This document shows, in pieces, positions 1 to 8,723 of a DNA stretch of 64,000 nt. The stretch covers positions 3,954 to 67,953 of the forward strand of contig DATNCQ010000042.1 of assembly GCA_035571515.1 (NCBI GenBank), read 5' to 3'. Under the pieces are notes generated by a model. It was not told where the DNA came from. It saw only the letters and a program-made list of their open reading frames with translations, and searched no databases. Position numbers and translations under genes: made by a program. Within the stretch, counting starts at the first letter, position 1. Each line of letters starts with the position of its first letter. Source of the DNA: Gp6-AA40 sp035571515. GTDB lineage: Bacteria; Acidobacteriota; Vicinamibacteria; Vicinamibacterales; UBA2999.

Positions 1-228
1 GGCCTGGGTGCCCGGGTCCATGCCGATGACGCGCAGCTCGCCGCGCGTCACCGGCGACACGCACCCGATCATCCGCATCGTCGAGGTCTTCCCCGCGCCG
101 TTCGGGCCGAGAAACCCGAACGATTCCCCGGCGCGCACGGCGAAGCTGATGCCGTTGACGGCCGTGAAGCCCTTGAACTGCTTCGTCAGGTCGCGGGCGA
201 CGACGGGCATCCGATCGGCGTCGGCCAT
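1..228 (-). CDS. ABC transporter ATP-binding protein, N-terminal part
   Basis: The first 76 residues of an ABC ATPase are present; the rest lies left of the window. The Walker A motif GPNGAGKTST sits at residues 41-50, after a typical beta-strand start (ARDLTKQFKGFTAVNGISF). The spacing and the following TSTMRMIGCVSPVTRGELRV match the CcmA/DrrA/NodI-type exporters, in which the ATPase pairs with a separate membrane protein. The ATG at 228 was chosen because it directly precedes the domain. It is divergent from the flavoenzyme gene at 337, with about 108 bp between them. The substrate cannot be told from this fragment. Confidence 0.9.
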   Translation of the reverse strand, partial: MADADRMPVVARDLTKQFKGFTAVNGISFAVRAGESFGFLGPNGAGKTSTMRMIGCVSPVTRGELRVIGMDPGTQA

Positions 229-336
229 CAGGACGTGGATTGTAGCTGCGCGGCAGGTTGTCTGGCTCACCTGGACCTGCGCGATCAGCGGGACGGCCTT
301 CTCACGCCGCCACTGTGGGTGTATACAAGGACCCGC

Positions 337-1566
337 ATGAAGCCGTCGCGTCGAGACTTCCTGCGATCCTCGATCATGCTGCCTGGCTCCGCGGCCTTCG
401 CCGCACAGCGCCGAGCCGTTCGATCGCTCCGCGTTGCCGTCGTCGGCGCGGGCGCATTCGGCGGATGGACGGCCCTGCACCTGCGGCGCGCGGGCGCGAA
501 CGTCACGCTGCTCGATGCGTGGGGGCCGGGCAACAGCCGCGCGAGCTCCGGCGGAGAGACGCGGGTCATTCGAACCATCTACGGGCCGACGCGCCAGTAC
601 GTCGAGATGGCCGCCCGGTCGCTCACGCTGTGGCGCGAGTGGGATCGAGCCGCCGGCGAGCCGTTCTATCGACGCACCGGCGTGCTCTGGATGACCGGGG
701 CCGACGACAGCTACGTGCGGCAGTCGCTCCCCTTCCTGCGCGACCTGCGGCTCGAGTACGAGGAGATCGAGCCGGCCGCGGCCGCCCGGCGCTGGCCGCA
801 GATCGCGTTTGACGGCGTCGCGAAGGTCTGCTTCGAGCACGAGGCCGGCTATCTCGCGGCCAGGCATGCCTGCGATGCGGTGGCGCGGGAGTTGGTGCGA
901 ATCGGCGGCGTCTACCGGCAGGCCGCCGTCGCAGCCGTCAGAGGGGACGGGGGACACCCGGATGTTCGCCTCGGCGACGGCACCTCCCTGCAGGCGGATC
1001 GGTTCGTGTTTGCGTGCGGCCCGTGGCTCGGACGGCTCTTTCCGGACGTGATCGGGGCGCACGTGCGGCCGACGCGCCAGGAAGTCTTCTACCTCGGCGC
1101 CCCCGCCGGCGACGATCGGTTCGTCGATCCGCGGATGCCCGTCTGGGTGGACATCGGCGAGCGCTTCATCTACGGCATCCCCGGCAACCTGCATCGCGGC
1201 TTCAAGGTGGCGGACGACACCCGCGGGCCGGACTTCGACCCGACCGACGGCGATCGCAATCCGTCCCCCGATCTCGAGCGCGAGATGCGCGCGTTCGTCA
1301 GCCGCCGGTTTCCGGCCTTGCAGGACGCGCCGCTCCTCGGCGCAGAGGTCTGCCAGTACGAGAACAGCCCGGACGGGCACTTCATCATCGACCGTCATCC
1401 CTCGATGCCCGACGTGTGGATTGCGGGCGGCGGCAGCGGTCACGGCTTCAAGATGGGACCCGCGCTCGGCGAACGCCTCGCCCGGCAGGTGCGCGAGGAC
1501 GCCTCGCCCGATCCCCTCTTCGCGCTGGCTCGTCTTGGAGGCACGCAGGGCCGGCGCTTACCGTGA
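337..1566 (+). CDS. Tat-exported FAD-dependent amine/sarcosine oxidase-like protein
   Basis: A 409-residue member of the monomeric sarcosine oxidase/N-methyl-amino-acid oxidase family (DAO fold). The dinucleotide-binding motif GAGAFG is at residues 37-42. Near residue 340 the C-terminal motif VCQYENSPDGHF matches the region that carries the covalent-FAD cysteine in this family, so the flavin link is probably kept. The start begins with SRRDFLRSS, a twin-arginine signal, so the enzyme is probably folded in the cytoplasm and exported. The ATG at 337 is preferred over an upstream in-frame ATG at 235 because it places the Tat motif at the N-terminus. Oxidation of a secondary amine with H2O2 release is expected from the family; the substrate is unknown. 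Confidence 0.85.
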   Translation: MKPSRRDFLRSSIMLPGSAAFAAQRRAVRSLRVAVVGAGAFGGWTALHLRRAGANVTLLDAWGPGNSRASSGGETRVIRTIYGPTRQYVEMAARSLTLWREWDRAAGEPFYRRTGVLWMTGADDSYVRQSLPFLRDLRLEYEEIEPAAAARRWPQIAFDGVAKVCFEHEAGYLAARHACDAVARELVRIGGVYRQAAVAAVRGDGGHPDVRLGDGTSLQADRFVFACGPWLGRLFPDVIGAHVRPTRQEVFYLGAPAGDDRFVDPRMPVWVDIGERFIYGIPGNLHRGFKVADDTRGPDFDPTDGDRNPSPDLEREMRAFVSRRFPALQDAPLLGAEVCQYENSPDGHFIIDRHPSMPDVWIAGGGSGHGFKMGPALGERLARQVREDASPDPLFALARLGGTQGRRLP

Positions 1567-1671
1567 TCCTCGTGGCGAGCTCGGTGTTTGCGCGCGCGGC
1601 GCGCCGTCATGATCGTTACCAGCGTGAAACGTTTCCGTGCACGATGATCTCGGGCGCCGCGGCGAGAGTGC

Positions 1672-1700
1672 TTGACAACCCACGGGCCGGGCCGTATGAA
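1672..1700 (+). promoter_or_regulatory. sigma70-type promoter of the TonB receptor gene
   Basis: TTGACA at 1672-1677 and TATGAA at 1695-1700 are separated by exactly 17 bp, in the 190-bp gap before the receptor gene. The -35 box is a perfect match and the -10 box differs at two positions. Such a clear promoter stands out in this GC-rich DNA. Confidence 0.6.
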
Positions 1701-1757
1701 GCCATCACCCGCCCGCCTTCGCGCGCTTAGGCGGCCACGCCTTCAAGGAGGCTTTCC

Positions 1758-4382
1758 ATGACACGTCCGCGGCTCCCCTTCGTCATCGCGTTCGCGTCGG
1801 CAACGCTTCTCTGCTTCGCCACGACACCGGCGCGGGCGCAGGCCGAGGGACGCCTCACCGGCCTCGTCCGCGACATCACGGGGGCCGGCATTCCCGGCGT
1901 CACCGCGACGGCCACGAACCAGAGCACGCGCGCGTCGCAGACGACCACGACCGACAGCGGGGGCAACTACGCGTTCACGCTGCCGGCGGGCGTCTACAGC
2001 GTGTCGGCCACGCTGGTCGGATTCCGGACGGTCACGCAGACGATCGAGATCGGCGCCGGCGCCAGACAGCTCGACCTGTCGCTCCAGCCGGCGCTGAGCG
2101 AAGTCGTCACCGTTACGGCGACCAAGCGCGAAGAGACGGTGCTCGACGTGCCGTTCTCGATCGCAGCGCCGACCGAGGAGATGCTGCGCGCCCGCGGCGT
2201 CGACAACATCGAGGGGGTCGCGGCCAACGTCGGGGGGTTCACCGTGCAGAATCTCGGACCCGGCCAGAGCCAGGTGGCGATGCGCGGCGTCTCCTCCGGG
2301 CAGATCGTCCGCGACCAGCCGGGCGTCAAGGAGCAGGTGGGCGCGTACCTCGACGAATCGGTCATCTCGATGTCGCTCTTCACGCCCGACCTGGATCTGT
2401 TCGACACCAATCGCGTCGAGGTGCTGCGCGGGCCGCAGGGGACGTTGTTCGGCTCCGGATCGGAGTCGGGGACGGTCCGCTACATCACCAACCAGCCCGA
2501 GATGGGCGTCACGCGGGGGTTCGCCGAGTTCGGCGGCAGCGTCCTGAGCGGCAACGGGGGCGGCGATGCCAAGTTCGGTTTCAACGTTCCGCTGACCGAC
2601 AGGGCCGCGCTGCGCGTGGCGTCGTACTTCGATCGAACCCCCGGGTTCATGGAGGCGGTGCAGCCGGACCTGAGCGTCAACAAGCACGTCAACGACGGGT
2701 TCCGGGGCGGCGTGCGCGCGGCCGTCCGGCTGGCGCCGAGCGATCGCCTGACCGTGACGCCGCGCATCGTGTACCAGCGCGTCAACACGGACGGCTGGAA
2801 CCGGATCGACGTCTTCAACATCCTCGCCAACCCGTTCACGACGACGCGTCCGGCGGTGACGCTCGGCGAGCGCCGGCAGTTCACGCAGCTCGAGGAGAAG
2901 TTCACCGACGACTTCACGCTCGGCGACGTGAACGTCAACTACGACATCGGCAACCTCGCGCTCACCTCCATCACGTCGTACACCGACCGCGACATCCTCG
3001 TGATCCGCGACGCGACCGCGCTGACGGCCAGCATCACCGGCGGCAGCATCGGGCTGCCGGCGCGCATCTACACGCTCGATGCGCCGCTGAACGACGCGAC
3101 GCACGCGAAGGTCTGGACACAGGAGCTGCGCCTCGGCGGCCGCACGCGTCCCTGGGTGGCAGGCGCCTTCTTCAGCCACACGAACCGCGACTACGGCCAG
3201 GACCTGCCGGTGACCGGCTTCGAGGGCCTCTCGGGCATCCCCACGCGCGGCCTGCGGGCGCCGAAAGACAGCCTCTTCTTCTCCGATCTCGGCTACACGC
3301 TCAATCAGGTGGCGCTCTTCGGCGAGGGGACGGTGTCGCCGACCGCGCGGTTCAAGCTGACCGGCGGCCTTCGCTACTACCACTTCAACGAGGACAAGGA
3401 GCAGATCTTCGACGGCATCTTCGGCAACGACGACAACGGCACCAAGCTCGTGTCGCAGCCGGGTTCGACGAAGGCGAACGGCGTGGCCCCGCGTGTGATC
3501 GCGACCTTCGCGCTGTCGCCGGCCACCACCCTCAACGCACAGGTGTCGCGCGGCTTCCGTCTCGGCGGCATCAACGACCCGCTCAACGTCCCGCTGTGCA
3601 CGCCGCAGGACCTCGTCACCTTCGGGGGACGCGAGACCTGGAAGGACGAGACCGCGTGGAACTACGAGGTGGGCGTCAAGTCGCGCGTGCTGAACGGGAC
3701 GGGCGCCTTCGGCGTCTCCGCGTTCTACATGGACATCCACGACCTGCAGGCGACGGTCACCGCAGGGTCGTGTTCCTCGCGCGTCGTCTTCAACGTGCCG
3801 AAGGCGCGCAGCCAGGGCGTCGAGGTGGAGTTCGACGAGGCGCCGAACCGCCACGTCGACTTCGCCGTCTCGGGCAGCTTCAACGACTCGGAGCTGCGCT
3901 CGACGCTGACGTCAACGGCCCCGAACGGCGCGGTGAGCGTGGTGTCCGGCATCGAAGAAGGGCGCCGGCTGCCCACGGTTCCACGCGGCCAGCTTGCGGC
4001 GGCGGCGACGTTCCAGTGGGATCTGACGCCGTCCGCGATCGGGTACGTGACGCCCGTGTACCAGCACATCGGCTCGCGCTATACGCAGGTGGGCGACCAG
4101 GACCTCGGCACGCTGAATCTGCTGTCGTTCGGCGCCAGCACCATCGGCGCTCCGCTGACCGCGACGACCTTCAGGTACGACCCCAAGCTGCCGGCGTACG
4201 ACCTGCTGAACCTGCGGGTCGGGCTCCGCCGGAACCGGTGGGACATCTCGGCCTACGTGAACAACGTCACCGACGAGCGCGCGCTGCTGGCGCTCGACCA
4301 GGAGCGAGGCACGCGCGCGCGCATCAGTTACCTCACGAACCAGCCGCGCACGTTCGGCATCGCGACACGCGTGGACTTCTAG
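1758..4382 (+). CDS. TonB-dependent outer-membrane receptor
   Basis: An 874-residue receptor with a signal peptide (cleavage near ARAQ, about residue 27), an N-terminal carboxypeptidase-regulatory-like beta-sandwich (about 30-105, starting GRLTGLVRDITGAGIPGV), a plug domain (about 118-245, containing EVLRGPQGTLFGSGS) and a beta-barrel ending in phenylalanine, the usual outer-membrane assembly signal. A strong AGGAGG site lies 6 bp before the ATG. The last four bases overlap the end of the convergent PQQ dehydrogenase gene. The receptor probably brings an organic ligand into the periplasm, where the neighbouring exported oxidoreductases could act on it. The ligand cannot be inferred from sequence. 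Confidence 0.93.
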   Translation: MTRPRLPFVIAFASATLLCFATTPARAQAEGRLTGLVRDITGAGIPGVTATATNQSTRASQTTTTDSGGNYAFTLPAGVYSVSATLVGFRTVTQTIEIGAGARQLDLSLQPALSEVVTVTATKREETVLDVPFSIAAPTEEMLRARGVDNIEGVAANVGGFTVQNLGPGQSQVAMRGVSSGQIVRDQPGVKEQVGAYLDESVISMSLFTPDLDLFDTNRVEVLRGPQGTLFGSGSESGTVRYITNQPEMGVTRGFAEFGGSVLSGNGGGDAKFGFNVPLTDRAALRVASYFDRTPGFMEAVQPDLSVNKHVNDGFRGGVRAAVRLAPSDRLTVTPRIVYQRVNTDGWNRIDVFNILANPFTTTRPAVTLGERRQFTQLEEKFTDDFTLGDVNVNYDIGNLALTSITSYTDRDILVIRDATALTASITGGSIGLPARIYTLDAPLNDATHAKVWTQELRLGGRTRPWVAGAFFSHTNRDYGQDLPVTGFEGLSGIPTRGLRAPKDSLFFSDLGYTLNQVALFGEGTVSPTARFKLTGGLRYYHFNEDKEQIFDGIFGNDDNGTKLVSQPGSTKANGVAPRVIATFALSPATTLNAQVSRGFRLGGINDPLNVPLCTPQDLVTFGGRETWKDETAWNYEVGVKSRVLNGTGAFGVSAFYMDIHDLQATVTAGSCSSRVVFNVPKARSQGVEVEFDEAPNRHVDFAVSGSFNDSELRSTLTSTAPNGAVSVVSGIEEGRRLPTVPRGQLAAAATFQWDLTPSAIGYVTPVYQHIGSRYTQVGDQDLGTLNLLSFGASTIGAPLTATTFRYDPKLPAYDLLNLRVGLRRNRWDISAYVNNVTDERALLALDQERGTRARISYLTNQPRTFGIATRVDF

Positions 4383-6343
4383 GGCAGCCCCAGCGCCACC
4401 CACTCCGGCGCGTGCTGGGCGTCGCCGACGGCCAGGACGATGTACTGCTTGCCCTGCGCCATGTAGGTAATCGGCGCGCCCGTCGTCCCGGCCGGCAGCT
4501 CGGTTCGCCACAGCGTCGCGCCCGTCGCCTTGTCGAGCGCCTTGAAGCCGTTTCCGCCCCAGCCGGGCGAAATCGTCGCCGGCATCCCGGCGGGGAGCCG
4601 CGGACCGTTGCCGGCCATGGCTGGCGAGCCTTCGCCGATGAAGAGCAGCGATCGCGTCACGAGCGGCGCGCTGCGCCCCGGGTTGCCGAGCGGCGGCAGG
4701 TTCAGGTGCTTGATCGCCGGGTGATCGCGCGGACCGTCGCCGTTGGCGACCATCCATCGATGCTCCCCACGGTTCAAGTCGATCGCGGTGATGCGGCCGT
4801 AGGGCGGCTTGAACAGCGGAAGCCCGCGCGGCCCGCCGATCCACTGCCGTGTGCCTTTCGTGTAGCGCAGATTGGTTTCCTTCGGATCGCCGGGAACGAT
4901 GTCGGCGACAAACGGCGTGGTGATCGAGGGAACGTAGAGCGTTGCGGTCTCCGGATCGAACGCGGCGCCCTGCCAGTCGGCGCCGCCCACGGAACCGGGC
5001 AGCTGGATGGTGCCCTTCGTGTCGTTGGGACCGGTGCCGCGAATCGACGGCGGCGTGAACAGGGGACCGGTGACGTACTGCTTCGTGATGGCGATCGCTT
5101 CCGCGCGCAGCTCGGGCGTGAAGTCGATCAGGTTGTCGACGGTCGTTCCCTGGCGATCGAATGCCGCCGGCTTTGTCGGGAACGGCTGCGTCGGCGACGT
5201 CCGCTCGCCCGGTGTCTTCGATTGCGGGACGGGGCGCTCTTCGATCGGCCAGACCGGCTTGCCGGTGACGCGATCGAACACGTAGGCGAACGCCTGCTTG
5301 GTCACCTGCACGACGGCCTTGATCGGCCGCCCGTCGACGGTGATGTCCGCGAGGATGGGCGCCGCGGGCGGGTCGAAGTCCCACAGGTCGTGGTGGGTGA
5401 GCTGGAAGTGCCAGACGCGTTCGCCGGTTTCGGCCTTGACGCATACCAGGCTCTGCCCGAAGAGGTTGTTGCCGAGGCGATGGCCGCCATACATGTCGCT
5501 CGTCGGCGAGGTCACCGGCATGTAGACGTAGCCGAGGTCCTCGTCGGCGCTGAAGAGCGCCCACACGGGCGCCTGGCCGGTGTACTTGTAGGACTCGTTC
5601 TCCCACGTCTCGACGCCGAACTCGCCGGCCTGCGGGATGACGTGAAACTGCCAGCGCAGCTTGCCGGTGCGGACGTCGTAGGCGCGCACGTCGCCGCGCG
5701 GCTGCTCCATGCGCCCGGGCGCGTCGGTCATCGACGCGCCGATGACGATCACGTCGCGGATGACGAGCGGAGCGCCGGTCCAGCGGAACTCGGTCATCAG
5801 CGGACCGAGACCGACCTTGAGATCCACGCGGCCGCCGCTGCCGAAGTCCGGGTACGTCTTCCCCGTCCTGGCGTTGAGCGCGTACAGATAATCGGCGCGC
5901 TGCACGACAATCCGCTCGTCGCCGCCGCCGCTCCAGTAGGCGACGCCGCGCGTGCTGTCGCCGGCCAACTCGGAGGGGGCGAACGGCTGCTGCACCCACT
6001 TCGTCTTGCCGGTCGCCGCGTCGAACGCCTCGACGAGTCCCACGCCGTTCGGCGCGTACAGCACGCCGTTGACCATCAGCGGCGTGGCGCGAAAGTTGGG
6101 CGGGATTTTCAGCGCCGGATTTTTCGCCGTGAGCGTCGCGTCAACCGCGGGACGCCGCCACAGGATCTTCACGGTGCCGACGTTCCCCTTGTTGATCTGA
6201 TCGAGCGGCGCGTACTTCGTGCTGCCGCTGTCGCCGTTGTAGCTGCGCCACTGGCCGTCCCTGGTGCCGCGCTGAGCCGCCACGGGCGACAGCAGGACCA
6301 GCACGAGGATCGCGAGGGCTCCGACGCAGTGAACGTGGCGCAC
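4379..6343 (-). CDS. PQQ-dependent quinoprotein dehydrogenase
   Basis: A 654-residue eight-bladed propeller dehydrogenase of the membrane-free glucose/alcohol dehydrogenase type, expected to oxidise an alcohol or sugar in the periplasm using PQQ. The start of the mature protein (WRSYNGDSGSTKYAPLDQI) and the C-terminal region (PGWGGNGFKALDKATGATLW) are typical. A GTG at 6343 is taken as start because AGGAGG lies just upstream and a hydrophobic signal peptide follows; an in-frame ATG at 6391 would add 16 residues encoded by a tandem repeat. No heme motif is present, so electrons must pass to a separate carrier such as the nearby cytochromes. It ends tail-to-tail with the TonB receptor gene. Confidence 0.9.
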   Translation of the reverse strand: MRHVHCVGALAILVLVLLSPVAAQRGTRDGQWRSYNGDSGSTKYAPLDQINKGNVGTVKILWRRPAVDATLTAKNPALKIPPNFRATPLMVNGVLYAPNGVGLVEAFDAATGKTKWVQQPFAPSELAGDSTRGVAYWSGGGDERIVVQRADYLYALNARTGKTYPDFGSGGRVDLKVGLGPLMTEFRWTGAPLVIRDVIVIGASMTDAPGRMEQPRGDVRAYDVRTGKLRWQFHVIPQAGEFGVETWENESYKYTGQAPVWALFSADEDLGYVYMPVTSPTSDMYGGHRLGNNLFGQSLVCVKAETGERVWHFQLTHHDLWDFDPPAAPILADITVDGRPIKAVVQVTKQAFAYVFDRVTGKPVWPIEERPVPQSKTPGERTSPTQPFPTKPAAFDRQGTTVDNLIDFTPELRAEAIAITKQYVTGPLFTPPSIRGTGPNDTKGTIQLPGSVGGADWQGAAFDPETATLYVPSITTPFVADIVPGDPKETNLRYTKGTRQWIGGPRGLPLFKPPYGRITAIDLNRGEHRWMVANGDGPRDHPAIKHLNLPPLGNPGRSAPLVTRSLLFIGEGSPAMAGNGPRLPAGMPATISPGWGGNGFKALDKATGATLWRTELPAGTTGAPITYMAQGKQYIVLAVGDAQHAPEWVALGLP

Positions 6344-6359
6344 AAAGCCTCCTTGGACG

Positions 6360-6380
6360 TTGGCAGTTGGAAGTTGGGAG
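6360..6380. repeat. 7-bp tandem repeat, three units
   Basis: TTGGCAG, TTGGAAG and TTGGGAG follow each other directly, upstream of the PQQ dehydrogenase signal. It has the same 7-bp period as repeats at 11757 and 17624. Confidence 0.7.
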
Positions 6381-6387
6381 TTTCTGA

Positions 6388-7044
6388 TCACATCCAGTAC
6401 GGTTGATCGCGCGGGTCCACCGTCGCGAACTCGAGTCGCACCGTCGTGTCACCGGTGATATCCGTTGTCGTCGAGAGCAGCTCGTACCCGACCTTCCAGG
6501 CGGACATGTCGTGCGTGCCGCTGGGCACCTCGACCTGCGCGATCCCGCGGTCGCTGGTGGATGTCCTGAACGCACCGACGCGAAGCTCGACACCGCCGAC
6601 AGGACGGCCGCTGCCCTTTTCGATCACTTCGAGCGTCACACGGTGTTCTGGAGGCCGCGAGGCGAGGACGCGGACCATCGCTGCGGCGTGGCCGTGCGAA
6701 TCGCCCGGCAGTGCCGCCCGGACGTTCCACGCATGCTCGCCCTCGGTCGGCGGCGCGACGACGTCACATTCCGTCCAGTAGAGGGCGTCGGTGCCCGGCC
6801 ACGGCCCCGACATGATCTCTCCGCCGCCAACCCTCGCTCCGGCTTCGTCGTACACGTCCACGCGGGTGCCGGTGAGGTCGCAGTTGGAGGGACACGTGAT
6901 GCCGACCTTCAGCGTCGCTCGCCGCCCGGCGACGACCGGCGAGGAGACGTCCCACACCGCAAGGCTGGTGTCGTGATTCTTTTCGCCGGGTCCGCTGCGC
7001 TCGGCCTCGGGCACCGCAGCGGAACTCGGCCTACGCGAGGTCAC
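6388..7044 (-). CDS. Hypothetical protein with Ig-like/carboxypeptidase-regulatory-like segments
   Basis: A 218-residue protein not assigned to a named family. The middle and C-terminal parts (VTLEVIEKGSGRPVGGVELRVG..., then KVGYELLSTTTDI) read as a carboxypeptidase-regulatory-like beta-sandwich, and the N-terminal half also looks like a beta-sandwich. No clear signal peptide is visible. It starts with GTG overlapping the stop of the upstream flavoprotein gene (GTGA at 7041-7044), so the two are probably translated together. A role as an accessory or binding partner of that oxidoreductase is inference from coupling only. Confidence 0.65.
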   Translation of the reverse strand: MTSRRPSSAAVPEAERSGPGEKNHDTSLAVWDVSSPVVAGRRATLKVGITCPSNCDLTGTRVDVYDEAGARVGGGEIMSGPWPGTDALYWTECDVVAPPTEGEHAWNVRAALPGDSHGHAAAMVRVLASRPPEHRVTLEVIEKGSGRPVGGVELRVGAFRTSTSDRGIAQVEVPSGTHDMSAWKVGYELLSTTTDITGDTTVRLEFATVDPRDQPYWM

Positions 7045-8723
7045 GTTTTGACGCGCGCCGCTTCACGCCCGGCGATGCGGCCGAACACCGTTACGCGCGG
7101 CAGGCCGTGCAGCGCGAAGCCGCCGGCCGATTCACCCGCGCAGAAGAGTCCCGGTATCACCTGGCCGCGCACGTCGAGCACCTCGCATCGCGCATTGGTG
7201 CGGAGGCCCGCCAGCGCGTCGTGCAGGATCGGCGTCGCCCACGCCGCGTAGAACGGCGGCTTCTGGACCTTGAACATCAGGCCCGGCCGCCCGAACTCCG
7301 CATCCTTTCCCGCGTCCACGTACGCGTTGTATTTCGCGACCGCGTCCTCGAGCGCGCGCGGCGGCATCGGCGCGGCCTGATAGGGATTGCTGATCTTCCG
7401 CGCCAGCTCCGTCACCGTGCCGGCGCTGAAGAACCAGCCGTTCGGATCGACGTTGGGCGGCCTGGGATCCCACTCCTCGCGCGTCACCGCATCGGCGTCG
7501 AAGATGGCCCAGATCGGGCCGCCGCCGTTCAGTTTGCGGCTCTTCGCGTCGGGGTCGTGCCTGCCGAGACACGCGTTGAGGAATCCGTAGGTGTCGTCCA
7601 GCTCGTTCCAGAACCGCTTGCCGAACTGGTTGACGCAGATCAGGTCCTGGTAGCTCTTCACCGTCAGCCCCGCGCCGCCGACCTGCGGGAACATCGGGCT
7701 GCCCGGGTTCCACCGCAGGTTCTCGTAGCCGTAGCGCGCGCCGATGTGCCGCGTCTTGGTCACCGAGCGGCCATGCTCGCTGGCGACGTTGGACGTCCCC
7801 CAGAGCGCGGCGCCAAGCCCCATCGCGAGCATTTCGCCGTCGGCGTTCTGCCTGCTCCACGGTTCGCCCGCGACCTGGTACTCCTCGGTCAGCCGCGGAT
7901 CGAACATCCTGCGGTACGCCACGTTGCTCGTGAAGCCGCCGGTCGCGATGATGAAGCCCTTTCGCGCCTCGATGTTGACCGCCTTGCCGTCGGCTGTCGC
8001 GGTGATGCCCTGGACTCGCCCGCCCGCCGGGGATCGATCGTCGCGGACGATGCGGGTCAGGCTGTGACGCAGCAGGATCTCGACGCCCTTCGCGCGCGCA
8101 CTCTTTTCGAGCGCGCGCACCAGCCCCGAGCCCGGGCTGCCGTTGATCGTGACCTTGAGGTCGTCCGAGTAGACCTTCGTGCGAAACAGGCGCGGTACCG
8201 TCCCCTCGTTGACGAGCGTCGGCATCACCTCCTCGAACTGGACGCCGTTGTCCAGCAGGAAGTCGAAGGTTGCCGCGTTCTCGTCCGCCCACACGCGCAC
8301 CAGGTCGCGATCGCTGTAGCGCAGCTCGAGGTTGTGGAAGTCCGTGTGATCGAGATACACCTGGTCGGCGGAATCGACGATGCCGAACTTTTTCTGCAGG
8401 CGGGTGCCGCCGCCGAGCGGAATGCGGCCGCCGCTCACCATCGCGTGCCCGCCGATGTCGTGGTTCTGCTCGACGACGATGACCGAGGCGCCCTGGTCGC
8501 GCGCCATGATCGCCGCGCACAGTCCCGAGGCGCCCGCGCCCGCGATGACGACGTCGGCGGAACGATCCCACTTCGTGACGCGCTGCGCCGCGGCCTCGTC
8601 CTGCGTCGCGACGCCAACCAGCGCGGTGGCGCCGACGCCGAGCGCACCCTTGGCGAGGAATTTTCGCCGGCTTGTCCCGAGCGCAGTCGAAGGGCTCGTC
8701 CCGAGCTTCCGCGAGGGGTTCAT
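7041..8723 (-). CDS. Tat-exported FAD-binding oxidoreductase, fumarate reductase/ketosteroid dehydrogenase type
   Basis: A 560-residue flavoprotein of the FAD_binding_2 family. It has the dinucleotide motif GAGASG at 62-67, the following VVEQ end of the second strand, and a C-terminal GLFCAGESAGGFALHGLPR typical of the group. SRRKFLAKGALG (about 18-29) is a twin-arginine signal. Part of the n-region before it is encoded by a dispersed-repeat-like sequence (8671-8694). It sits in a coupled run: ATGA overlap with the upstream gene, GTGA overlap with the downstream one. Family members reduce or dehydrogenate C-C bonds of organic acids, steroids or related molecules; which applies here is unknown. 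Confidence 0.88.
   Translation of the reverse strand: MNPSRKLGTSPSTALGTSRRKFLAKGALGVGATALVGVATQDEAAAQRVTKWDRSADVVIAGAGASGLCAAIMARDQGASVIVVEQNHDIGGHAMVSGGRIPLGGGTRLQKKFGIVDSADQVYLDHTDFHNLELRYSDRDLVRVWADENAATFDFLLDNGVQFEEVMPTLVNEGTVPRLFRTKVYSDDLKVTINGSPGSGLVRALEKSARAKGVEILLRHSLTRIVRDDRSPAGGRVQGITATADGKAVNIEARKGFIIATGGFTSNVAYRRMFDPRLTEEYQVAGEPWSRQNADGEMLAMGLGAALWGTSNVASEHGRSVTKTRHIGARYGYENLRWNPGSPMFPQVGGAGLTVKSYQDLICVNQFGKRFWNELDDTYGFLNACLGRHDPDAKSRKLNGGGPIWAIFDADAVTREEWDPRPPNVDPNGWFFSAGTVTELARKISNPYQAAPMPPRALEDAVAKYNAYVDAGKDAEFGRPGLMFKVQKPPFYAAWATPILHDALAGLRTNARCEVLDVRGQVIPGLFCAGESAGGFALHGLPRVTVFGRIAGREAARVKT
8671..8694. repeat. Dispersed-repeat-like sequence inside a Tat signal-peptide region
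   Basis: A 24-bp sequence beginning CTTGTCCCGAGCG and ending GTCGAAGGG lies in the coding sequence of the flavoprotein and encodes roughly SPSTALGTS. From memory, near-identical sequences recur between genes in many environmental bacteria. Only one copy was noticed in this window. Confidence 0.5.

Noticed and set aside
1743..3854. A 703-codon open frame antisense to the TonB receptor gene
   Set aside because: Composition is typical of a shadow frame (His/Arg/Val-rich), and the opposite strand encodes a clear receptor.
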